From NCBI GenBank assembly GCA_031264425.1, contig JAISDY010000071.1, positions 1 to 8,988 on the forward strand: a DNA stretch of 8,988 bases, in the 5' to 3' direction. Shown here in pieces: positions 1 through 6,471 of the stretch. Under the pieces are notes generated by a model. It was not told where the DNA came from and ran no database searches. It worked only from the letters and a program-made list of their open reading frames with translations. Each line of letters starts with the position of its first letter. Position 1 is the stretch's first letter. The DNA is from Endomicrobium sp. GTDB taxonomy: Bacteria; Elusimicrobiota; Endomicrobiia; Endomicrobiales; Endomicrobiaceae. The position numbers were made by a program, and so were the translations under genes.

Positions 1-2
1 GT

Positions 3-50
3 TTTAGGAAACAGCTGGAAAAATTAGAAGACAATAACCCAAAAATATGA
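3..50 (+). CDS. C-terminal tail of an unidentified upstream gene (partial)
   Basis: Reading from base 3 gives 15 codons (FRKQLEKLEDNNPKI) ending in TGA at 48-50. The other two forward frames stop earlier (TAG at 5-7 and 25-27), so this is the only frame that can carry a gene in from the left edge. The charged, helical character (K, E, Q, L) fits the end of a cytoplasmic protein. Only 42 bases separate it from msbA on the same strand, so the two may be cotranscribed. Lipid A genes often neighbour msbA, but the fragment is far too short to name a product. Confidence 0.4.
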   Translation, partial: FRKQLEKLEDNNPKI

Positions 51-92
51 TTTAATATGTTCCATTACATATAAGAATTTCGGGAGCGAAAG

Positions 93-1877
93 ATGTTCAT
101 TGTTTCAAAGATAAAAGAAAAACTTTTCAAAAATACGAGCGCAGAGGCAGTTAAAAGAGTAAAACGCTTATGGCTTGTTTATATGTTGCCCCAATGGAAA
201 CTTTTGGCAGTATCTTTATTTTTTATGGGCGTATATTCAGCTCTAAATGCTTGGTCTGTTAGTTTGCTCAAGCCTGTTTTTGATAAAGTTTTCATAGAAA
301 AAAATAAAGATATTCTTTTTGTGATTGCCGCTCAGGTAATATTTGCATTCGGCGCTAAAGGCATAGCTCAGTATATACAATCTGTAACAATGATAAAAAT
401 GGGATCAAATTTCACTAAACGTTTGCAAGGCGATTTATTTGACAGGATTATAGCGCAGGACTTAGAGTTCTTCAATAAGAACAATTCGGGAAATCTTTTA
501 GTGCATTTTATGGGAGATTTGGGCGCCATAAGAAACACAATTGTAAACAGCATAACTACGGTTGTCAGAGACGCTTGTTCAGTAGTGTTTTTGATTATTC
601 TTATGTTTTGGAAGAGTTTTGATATGGCGGCGGCGATGTTTATTCTTTTTCCGATAGGGTTTTACCCGACGTTCTATTTTGGGAAGAAAATAAAGAAAAT
701 TTTCAGCAATCAGCAGAATTCTTTCGGTAATCTGTATGCGGTGCTTGCGCAATCTTTTCAGGGTATAAAAATAGTAAAATCTTATAATCTGGAAGAATCA
801 GAATCAAAGAAAATTAAAGGCAGTGCCGAAGCTATTGCGGGTATTGAGGTTAAAATGGCTAAAAACAGCAATATATTGAGTCCCCTTATGGAATTTTTCG
901 GAGGCGTAGCTGCTGCTGGCACCCTTGCGTACGGTGGGTATAGAATTATGCGCGGAACGCTTACTACTGGGGACTTTGTAGTTTTCTTAATAGCTACAGT
1001 TACGGCATATCAGCCTATGAAATCGTTGGCAAATTTGAACGCGACAATGCAGATGGGAATAATGGCAATAGATCGTATTTTTGCGATTATGGACAGAAAA
1101 CCTGTTATTATAGATAAACACAAAGCTTATGATTTAAAAGTAGATAAAGGAACAATAAAAGTTAAAAAAGTTAAGTTTGAATATGTTCCAGGCGTTGAGA
1201 TTCTGCACGGCGTTAATTTAGAAGTAAAATCTGGCGAGAAAGTAGCCATTGTTGGAGCGGCGGGATCAGGTAAATCTACGTTGATAAATTTATTGCTGAG
1301 ATTTTACGATGTAAAAGACGGTAGTATAGAGATAGACGGTCAGGATATAAGGGACGTTGCCATAAAGTCTCTGCGCGAGAATATAGCTTTTGTTTCACAG
1401 GATGTTGTGCTTTTTGACGATACTATTAAAAATAATATTTTGATGGGAAGATTTGGGGCTACTTATGATGAGGCAATAGAAGCTGCAAAACATGCCGCTG
1501 CTCATAATTTCATTATGAAACAAGAGCATGGGTATGATACTGTTGTTGGAGAAAGAGGCGGCTCATTGTCCGGCGGACAGAAGCAGATGGTTTCCATAGC
1601 AAGAGCTATGCTTAAAAACGCCCCAATACTTCTCCTTGACGAAGCCACAAGTTCTTTAGATTCAAGATCTGAGAGAATGGTTCAGGAAGGACTTGAAAAA
1701 CTTATGAAAGGAAGAACTTCAATAGTTATAGCTCATCGTTTGTCCACGATAATAAACTCTGACAGAATATATGTTTTTGAATCTGGAAATATTGTTGAAG
1801 TCGGCACTCATAAAGAGCTGTTGGCATTGAATGGGTACTACGCAAATTTGTATAAGATTCAGTTTATGCACAAGTAA
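93..1877 (+). CDS. msbA: MsbA-like lipid A / lipid-linked ABC exporter (fused membrane + ATPase half-transporter)
   Basis: Inner-membrane ABC exporter half-transporter that works as a homodimer. In MsbA the cargo is lipid A-core, flipped from the inner to the outer leaflet using ATP. The 594-residue length is typical. Residues ~25-320 form the six-helix membrane domain, with hydrophobic stretches near 35-58, 74-93, 160-195 and 265-305. The ATPase domain follows: A-loop Tyr364, Walker A GAAGSGKST (388-396), Q-loop Gln436, signature LSGGQ (492-496), Walker B ILLLDE (512-517), D-loop SLD (521-523) and switch His548. All catalytic elements are present, so it should be active. GGGAG at 82-86 sits 6 bases before the ATG. 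Envelope genes nearby (a broken GT9 glycosyltransferase, kdsD) favour lipid A as cargo, but other lipid or peptide exporters share this fold. The family is certain; the substrate is inferred. Confidence 0.88.
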   Translation: MFIVSKIKEKLFKNTSAEAVKRVKRLWLVYMLPQWKLLAVSLFFMGVYSALNAWSVSLLKPVFDKVFIEKNKDILFVIAAQVIFAFGAKGIAQYIQSVTMIKMGSNFTKRLQGDLFDRIIAQDLEFFNKNNSGNLLVHFMGDLGAIRNTIVNSITTVVRDACSVVFLIILMFWKSFDMAAAMFILFPIGFYPTFYFGKKIKKIFSNQQNSFGNLYAVLAQSFQGIKIVKSYNLEESESKKIKGSAEAIAGIEVKMAKNSNILSPLMEFFGGVAAAGTLAYGGYRIMRGTLTTGDFVVFLIATVTAYQPMKSLANLNATMQMGIMAIDRIFAIMDRKPVIIDKHKAYDLKVDKGTIKVKKVKFEYVPGVEILHGVNLEVKSGEKVAIVGAAGSGKSTLINLLLRFYDVKDGSIEIDGQDIRDVAIKSLRENIAFVSQDVVLFDDTIKNNILMGRFGATYDEAIEAAKHAAAHNFIMKQEHGYDTVVGERGGSLSGGQKQMVSIARAMLKNAPILLLDEATSSLDSRSERMVQEGLEKLMKGRTSIVIAHRLSTIINSDRIYVFESGNIVEVGTHKELLALNGYYANLYKIQFMHK

Positions 1878-1901
1878 CGTTGGGTTAAAATGTAAGTGCG
1901 G

Positions 1902-1906
1902 GGAGG
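1902..1906 (+). promoter_or_regulatory. Strong Shine-Dalgarno in front of the decayed tail-collar gene
   Basis: GGAGG inside a purine block (1900-1908) lies 6 bases before a TTG codon at 1913 that begins LKK and a hydrophobic signal peptide. It fixes the original start of the pseudogene. TTG may be a native start or a decayed ATG (one A-to-T change). Confidence 0.6.
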
Positions 1907-1912
1907 GGCGGA

Positions 1913-2848
1913 TTGAAAAAGTTATTCTGTTTGTTGTTTGTCTTTTTTTCGTTTACAGTTGTCGGATTTTCTGGAGTTCCAAATGAAATAAGATAATAAC
2001 GGAAGGTTGAAATCTTACAATTATCCCGTTACCGGAAATATGCCTTTTAATTTTAAAATCTATGACACGCCCGAAGGTGGAACTGCTCGCTAGGAATCAG
2101 GAAATCATATTATAAAACTTTCCAGCGGCGTCTTTACATATATAATAAGTCCTGATGAATCTATGGTGGACTGGAGAGAAAAAGATTTCTGGCTTTAAAT
2201 TGTCGTTGATGGAAAAGAGCTTTTACCCAGAGAAAAAATTACAGCTCAACCTTATTCATTCCACTCATACTCTGCAAAGAATTTATCTTCCGATACTGAA
2301 ATAAAAATAGAAATAGGCAAAAATTTGGCATACATAGGCATGGATGGAAATAGTCTGTATTATAAACCCTCCCAAAGAGCTGAAAAGGAATGTTTAGGAG
2401 TGCCTCCTGGAACAGTTATAGCTTTTGCTGGAAATCATGCCCCCCCCAGAGGGTATTTACGTGTGATGGTAGAGAAGTTGACGTTTTAAATTACCCGGAC
2501 TTGTTTAGAGCAATAGGCACAATTTATGGCAGTAACGGTACTTCAAAATTTAAACTTCCAGATTTTCGCGGGATGTTTTTAAGAGGCGCTGGTGGCAATG
2601 CCGCTCCATTAGGACAGCGACAAGGTGACGCGATAAGAAATATTGTCGGTAACGTGTCTCCGTCTTGGGCTGGAGATGTGGCAGGTTCACCTACTGGAGT
2701 TTTCTCTGGCAGCTATAAAAATAGCTCTAGGGAAGGCACTAATAGCAATAACGGTTGGAATTTAAATTTTTACGCTTCAAGAGTTGTGCCGACAGCTAAT
2801 GAAAACAGACCTGTAAATTATGCCGTAAGCTATTACATAAAATATTAA
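1913..2848 (+). pseudogene. Decayed secreted protein with C-terminal phage tail-collar domain
   Basis: A broken gene that would encode about 311 residues if repaired. It starts at TTG 1913 with a signal peptide (LKKLFCLLFVFFSF...), then PNEI. One extra base near 1994-1997 moves the frame: removing it turns AGATAATAAC into codons for RYN and continues as NGRLKSYN. The middle frame carries FKIYD, GGTA, LSSGVF, VDGKELLPRE and ITAQPYS, and is cut by TAG at 2091-2093 (probable Trp codon in L-W-E) and TAA at 2196-2198 (probable Glu codon after DFWL). A one-base loss near 2457-2466, between PRGYL and CDGREV, returns to the first frame. The C-terminus is a collar domain (CDGREV, AIGTIYG, FKLPDFRGMFLRGAG), ending ENRPVNYAVSYYIKY. 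Collar domains occur in phage tail fibres, but the signal peptide and N-terminal module (NGRL...FKIYD...GGT-LW) suggest a secreted or surface protein, not a prophage gene. Four lesions make it a true pseudogene. The ATG at 2390 is only an out-of-frame start in this remnant. Confidence 0.85.
2440..2447 (+). repeat. C8 homopolymer inside the tail-collar pseudogene
   Basis: Eight consecutive C residues encode APP in the N-terminal reading frame. That frame continues correctly through the tract into RGYL, so the frameshift lies just downstream (about 2457-2466), not in the tract. A C8 run is unusual in such AT-rich DNA. Confidence 0.9.
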
Positions 2849-2895
2849 TATCGGACGATAGTGATATTTATGTGAGTGCGAATTTATACATATAT

Positions 2896-2902
2896 GGGTG
2901 AG
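2896..2902 (+). promoter_or_regulatory. Shine-Dalgarno-like GGGTGAG favouring a start at 2907
   Basis: GGGTGAG lies 4 bases before ATG 2907. The alternative starts GTG 2876, ATG 2894 and ATG 2966 lack a comparable site. The ATG 2907 frame reads MLYRVPF and then meets a T6 run, after which the glycosyltransferase frame continues as FDNDDIF if one T is restored. Confidence 0.4.
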
Positions 2903-2906
2903 TGCT

Positions 2907-4074
2907 ATGCTGTACAGGGTTCCTTTTTTGATAATGACGATATATTTAAAGAAAATCAAATTAAAATGCATAAATTTGATATTGAAAGAATTAAAGAAAA
3001 CTCTAAAAATAAAAGTCGCGTTTATGGCGCAAAAAGAACGTTTTTGAAAAAATATGAACATTTTTTTAAATCTGTTTTTAGAAATATTTTTAAAATAATA
3101 GCCGTTTATTTGTTAAACAATAAGAAAGATAAAAACCATGTGGCTTTTGTAATGTACGGAGGAATAGGCGATAAGCTTAGATGCAAGAGCGCTGTTATAA
3201 GTTTATTGAAGATGTTTCCCACACAACGCACAGTTGTTGACATATACGATAGAAAATCTCGTTTTATCTTTAGCGATGTCAACATAAGATTTTTTTAGAT
3301 ATTGAGCTTTGGACTATACTAAAGAAAAAGTACGACATTATGTATATGTTTGGCGGTAGTGAAGTTGAAATTCTTAATCTAAAAAGAGGGAAAAGTTTTA
3401 GCGAAGATATTTTAAATAACATTTCTCGTTACAAAAATACATATTTTTCACAAAATAATAAAACAAGACACCTAATTAGCGATATGAAAGCTAGATGCGG
3501 CGTTGATAATATTGAAGATTTAGCGTTAAGGTTAAATTATAAGCAAAAACCGTTAGAAAAATTTAATATTGGCAATGCAAAGTATATAACCGTTCAGTAT
3601 GGTTTTGGCGGTGACGGTAAAAATGATGATATAAAATGTTGGAATACTAAAAACTGGGAAAAACTGATAAAGATTTTAAAAACAAAATTTAAAAATATTG
3701 CCGTTGTTCAGGTTGGTCTTTCAAACGATAGATTAGAAAATGTTGATATAAATGTTGCAAAAAGAACTTCTTTTGACGAACTTTGCAGTATTGTTAAAAA
3801 ATCCTTATTGCATATTGATATTGACGGAGCATGTTCCCATATCGCTTGGGCTTTAAGAACTAAATCTATTATCCTGTTTGGTCCTACTGACGCTAAATAT
3901 TCAATGTATCCGGAAAATATTAACATAATGTCTTCTATCTGCGGCGGTTGTTGGCACAGGTTTGGAAAATGTGTAATAGGTGAAGAAAAGCCGTCTGTCT
4001 GTATGAATTCCATAAATCCGGAATTTGTTGCTGAGAAAGCAATAGATTACATAAATAGTCTCAATATTGAATAG
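2907..4074 (+). pseudogene. Glycosyltransferase family 9 (heptosyltransferase-like), frameshifted
   Basis: GT9 enzymes move a nucleotide-activated sugar, usually heptose, onto the LPS core at the cytoplasmic face. Two open pieces cover one protein. The first reads to TAG 3296-3298 and holds the N-terminal motif YGGIGDKL after a basic, partly hydrophobic leader. The second (frame-continuous from 3298, reading DIELWTILKKKYD) holds the C-terminal half: CWNTKNWEKLIKIL, then DGACSHIAWAL and LFGPTD typical of the GT9 donor site, and a Cys-rich tail (CGGCWH...GKC...C). The break is at T7 (3290-3296): one added T gives FFLDIELW. A second loss in T6 (2924-2929) is likely, because ATG 2907 with its Shine-Dalgarno reads MLYRVPF and would join FDNDDIF. 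With both bases restored the gene is an even 389 codons plus stop. If 2907 is wrong, the frame opens at GTG 2876 or ATG 2894. There are no internal nonsense codons otherwise, so decay is recent or slippage may still give some product. The acceptor sugar cannot be told. Confidence 0.78.
3290..3296 (+). other. T7 frameshift site in the GT9 gene
   Basis: Seven T residues are followed directly by AGAT. The upstream frame reads RFF then TAG; the downstream frame reads DIELW. Adding one T gives TTT TTT TTA GAT and restores a single reading frame, so a T8-to-T7 loss is the simplest explanation. Confidence 0.8.
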
Positions 4075-4077
4075 AGC

Positions 4078-4083
4078 GGGAGA
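4078..4083 (+). promoter_or_regulatory. Shine-Dalgarno deciding the hisA start at 4089
   Basis: GGGAGA ends 5 bases before ATG 4089, which begins the HisA N-terminus MIVIPGID. The earlier ATG at 4085 is in another frame and only 1 base from the site, so 4089 is the ancestral start. Confidence 0.6.
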
Positions 4084-4088
4084 TATGA

Positions 4089-4814
4089 ATGATAGTAATA
4101 CCGGGTATAGATATAAGGCTTGGTTTTGAAGCAAGGAAAGCTAGAATCTGAAGTTGTACATTCAGCAGATCCTGTTTTTATAGCCAAGCTTTGGAAAGCA
4201 AAAGGAGCGCGGCATTTACACATTGTTGATTTGGACGGAGCTTTAAGCGGAACTAATATAAATAAAGAAATAATAAAAAAATATGTTCTTCTGTGAATAT
4301 TCCCGTTCAGGTTGGCGGGGGCATGAGAAGTTTTGATAGAATTAAAGAAGCTTTTAAATATGGAGCAGACAGCGTTATTTTGGGAACAGTTGCCGTTTAC
4401 GATCCTAAAATTGTAAAGAAAGCTATAAAAAAGTACGGTCCTAAGAAAATTATTGTCTCCGTTGACTCTAAAGATGGTAAAGTAGCCATAGGCGGTTGGA
4501 AAGATCTGACTCATCTTAATATTTTAGAATATGTAAATAATCTAAAAGAAATAGGCATCCAAAAAATTTTGTACACGGATATCTTAAGAGACGGGATGTT
4601 TACAGGACCGGATTACGAAGGGGCAAAGAAATTTTCAGGTACTGGTATGAGAATTATAGTTTCTGGAGGCATAAGGTCTATAGAAGACTTAGTTAAACTC
4701 AGAGCATACGAAAAATCCAGCGTTTATGCCGCAGTTGTCGGCAGCGCTTTATATACGGAAGAATTTAAACTTGAAGATGCGGTTAAGACAATAAAAGTTT
4801 TAGAATCCAAGTAA
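4089..4814 (+). pseudogene. hisA: Frameshifted hisA: ProFAR isomerase of histidine synthesis
   Basis: HisA performs the Amadori rearrangement of ProFAR to PRFAR, the fourth step of histidine synthesis, in a cytoplasmic (beta-alpha)8 barrel. Three frames add up to one HisA of about 240 residues. The start reads [10 protein letters not shown], holding catalytic Asp8. After a small indel around 4112-4125 the next frame reads [33 protein letters not shown] and EIIKK, stopping at TGA 4294-4296. One missing A in A7 (4275-4281) explains the second shift: A8 would give [18 protein letters not shown]. The last frame is complete: [19 protein letters not shown] (second catalytic Asp), [29 protein letters not shown] product from GTG 4293 would have 173 residues and lack the first strands, Asp8 and a phosphate loop, so it should not be active. 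It follows the GT9 pseudogene by 14 bases and precedes trpF by 33. No other his gene is visible. Confidence 0.88.
4275..4281 (+). other. A7 frameshift site in hisA
   Basis: Seven A residues follow AATAAT-like sequence. Reading EIIKK then shifts to YVLL and TGA. One additional A restores [13 protein letters not shown], the expected HisA sequence before VQVGGG. This is the same type of one-base A/T-tract loss as the T7 site in the preceding gene. Confidence 0.8.
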
Positions 4815-4847
4815 TTTTTATAAAATATATACGCTAGGGAAAATTTA

Positions 4848-5477
4848 ATGGCAAAAGTTAAAATATGCGAACTTGCAAATTATAATGACGCTCTAAACGC
4901 TACAAACTTCGGCGCTGATTTTGTAGGCTTTAGTTTTATTAAAGACTCTCCAAGCAAAATTTCTGAAAAACTTGCTCTCGACATAATTTCAAAACTTCCT
5001 TCTTTTGTAACCCCTGTTGCAGTTTTTTGTAATGAGGATGAGAACGTTGTTGCAAAAGCAATAAAAAAGCTTGGTATAAAAAATGTTCAATTCAACGGGA
5101 GCGAGTCCCCAGAGTTTTGCAAATCTGTTAAAGACGCTCAATGCGTTAAAATATTTAAAATTTTTAAATTAAGTTCTGTTGAAGATGTTTTTGCTATGGA
5201 GCCGTATAGATGCGTTATTGACTATTTTGTTTTAGATGTGTCATATATGTGTGAGGGACAAACGAAGTTTAATTACGACGTTGTTTTGAAAACAGAAGAG
5301 TTTAAAATACCAATATTTATATCCGGCGGTATTGTTGATAAAGATATTAAAGATTTTTTGGACAAAACGTCTCCTTACGGATTTGAAGCTGATTCGTCTG
5401 TTGAAAGGCTTCCTAAAAGAAAAGATTACGATAAAATGAGCGCATTTATAAAAGCGGCTCATGGATTGAGGATTTAA
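4848..5477 (+). CDS. trpF: TrpF: phosphoribosylanthranilate isomerase, motif-degenerate
   Basis: TrpF converts N-(5'-phosphoribosyl)anthranilate to CdRP in tryptophan synthesis, as a cytoplasmic (beta-alpha)8 barrel. The 209-residue length is normal and the frame is open. AGGGA at 4836-4840 lies 7 bases before ATG. Family features: VKIC with catalytic Cys7, GADFVGFSF, SPEFC (88-91 region), the catalytic-acid candidate Asp130 in FVLD, and FISGG (157-161). Several near-invariant positions differ. KICGI has become KICEL, the SPRYV-type loop is SPSKI (about 35-39), VQLHG is VQFNG (80-84), the SGKTFDW segment reads GQTKFNY (137-143), and the phosphate-binding VSSGVE is ADSSVE (181-186). Both catalytic residues remain, but phosphate and substrate contacts may be weakened. 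It may be functional but fast-evolving, shifted in substrate, or a pseudogene without stops yet. It precedes kdsD by one base and follows broken hisA. Confidence 0.82.
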   Translation: MAKVKICELANYNDALNATNFGADFVGFSFIKDSPSKISEKLALDIISKLPSFVTPVAVFCNEDENVVAKAIKKLGIKNVQFNGSESPEFCKSVKDAQCVKIFKIFKLSSVEDVFAMEPYRCVIDYFVLDVSYMCEGQTKFNYDVVLKTEEFKIPIFISGGIVDKDIKDFLDKTSPYGFEADSSVERLPKRKDYDKMSAFIKAAHGLRI

Positions 5478-5478
5478 T

Positions 5479-6444
5479 ATGACAGATATTTTTAAAATTG
5501 CTAAAGCAACTCTTGAGTCTGAAGCTCAAGCGGTAAAAGATCAGTTAAAGCATTTGGATTCAAATTTTGAAAAGGCTGTTTCTCTAATTAAAGATTGCAA
5601 AGGGCATGTTGTAGTTGTAGGCTTGGGAAAATCAGGTTTGGTTGGAAGAAAAATTTCCGCCACGATGTCTTCAATAGGCATTCCTTCAGTATTTTTGCAC
5701 CCTGCAGAAGGTCTCCACGGTGATTTGGGGATGATTATGAGCGATGATGTCGTTATAATGCTTTCCTATTCAGGAGAAACCGAAGAACTTAAAAGGCTCC
5801 TTCCCGCTTTGATAAGAATGAAAGTTGCTATTATAGCCATGACAGGCAAACCAAAAGCTTTAATTTGGAAAGATATTAATTGTATTATTGATTGTAGCGT
5901 TGAAAAAGAAGCGTGTCCTTATAATCTTGCTCCCACATCTTCCACTACGGCTCTTCTTGCCATGGGCGACGTGTTGGCTCTTACCGTTTCAAATCTGAAA
6001 GGTTTTAAAAAAGAGCATTTAGCTGTTTTGCATCCGTTAGGAGCGATAGGAAAAAGACTTACGATGCATGTTGGCGATTTAATGAGAAAAGGAAAGCAAA
6101 ATCCTGTTGTAAAGCAAAATGTTACTGTTGAAGATGCCATTATTGCTATGACAAGCACGAGAGTCGGCGCTGTAAGCATTGTTGACGATACTGGTAAAAT
6201 TGTCGGATTCTTTACCGATGGCGACTTGCGCAGGCATTTGCACTCCGATGAGAAACTATTGAAAAAGAGTATTGCTTCGGTTATGACAAAATCGCCAAAA
6301 GTTATAACGTCTAAAATTCTTGCAATTGAAGCGGCGGAAGTATTAAAGAAGTATAATATAGACAATATTCCAGTGGTGGATGAGGACAGAAGACCAATAG
6401 GTATTTTAGATCAGGGGGATTTGCTTGCTGAAGGTATTGCTTAA
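5479..6444 (+). CDS. kdsD: KdsD: arabinose-5-phosphate isomerase (SIS + two CBS domains)
   Basis: Cytoplasmic aldose-ketose isomerase interconverting D-ribulose 5-phosphate and D-arabinose 5-phosphate, the first committed step to CMP-Kdo for LPS. The 321 residues match the ~328 of E. coli KdsD. The SIS domain (about 30-190) shows VVGLGKSGLVGRK, HPAEGLHGDLGM, LSYSGETEEL, ACPYNLAPTSSTTALLAMGD and LHPLGAIGKRL. Lys51, Glu103, Glu144 and His185 line up by a constant offset of 8 with the E. coli catalytic residues Lys59, Glu111, Glu152 and His193, so activity is expected. A tandem CBS pair follows (about 197-255 and 265-321; VGAVSIVD, GFFTDGDLRR, NIDNIPVVDE, GILDQGDLL). The ATG is one base after the trpF stop, with TGAGGA inside the trpF end as ribosome site. 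Paralogues KpsF and GutQ share this build; with MsbA nearby and no capsule or glucitol genes, KdsD is the simplest reading. Confidence 0.92.
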   Translation: MTDIFKIAKATLESEAQAVKDQLKHLDSNFEKAVSLIKDCKGHVVVVGLGKSGLVGRKISATMSSIGIPSVFLHPAEGLHGDLGMIMSDDVVIMLSYSGETEELKRLLPALIRMKVAIIAMTGKPKALIWKDINCIIDCSVEKEACPYNLAPTSSTTALLAMGDVLALTVSNLKGFKKEHLAVLHPLGAIGKRLTMHVGDLMRKGKQNPVVKQNVTVEDAIIAMTSTRVGAVSIVDDTGKIVGFFTDGDLRRHLHSDEKLLKKSIASVMTKSPKVITSKILAIEAAEVLKKYNIDNIPVVDEDRRPIGILDQGDLLAEGIA

Positions 6445-6460
6445 TACGATTTATAATGTC

Positions 6461-6466
6461 GGAGGA
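6461..6466 (+). promoter_or_regulatory. Shine-Dalgarno GGAGGA deciding between two accD start codons
   Basis: GGAGGA is followed by AG and then two consecutive ATG codons at 6469 and 6472. The first leaves a spacing of 2 bases, the second 5, so the second ATG is the more likely initiator. Confidence 0.65.
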
Positions 6467-6471
6467 AGATG

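Noticed and set aside
51..92. Possible promoter before msbA (TATAAG at 70-75)
   Set aside because: No -35 element at proper distance; such -10-like words are common by chance in AT-rich DNA.
2390..2848. A 152-residue protein starting at ATG 2390
   Set aside because: Its first ~24 residues are an out-of-frame reading of the collar gene; homology begins only at CDGREV. No ribosome site fits, and the real start is at 1913.
1913..2848. Prophage remnant
   Set aside because: The only phage-like element is the collar domain, attached to a signal peptide; no integrase, capsid, tail or attachment site is seen.
2842..2868. Small inverted repeats after the collar pseudogene (TATCG/CGATA and AATATC/GATATT)
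   Set aside because: Stems are 5-6 pairs, AT-rich, with a 2-base or 10-base loop and no following T run; not a convincing terminator.
2907..2929. Programmed ribosomal frameshift in GT9
   Set aside because: No X-XXY-YYZ slippery heptamer with downstream structure could be made out; a simple base loss in T tracts explains the data.
4047..4514. 155-codon open frame on the - strand across the GT9/hisA junction
   Set aside because: It is antisense to two recognisable + strand genes, has no motif and no ribosome site, and is a by-product of AT-rich codon use.
4293..4814. A short functional HisA starting at GTG 4293
   Set aside because: The GTG is the internal Val codon of the [10 protein letters not shown] strand. 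The product would lack the first barrel strands and Asp8, and no Shine-Dalgarno precedes it.
5919..6365. 148-codon open frame on the - strand inside kdsD
   Set aside because: It is a shadow of a well-conserved kdsD reading frame, with no recognisable protein features.
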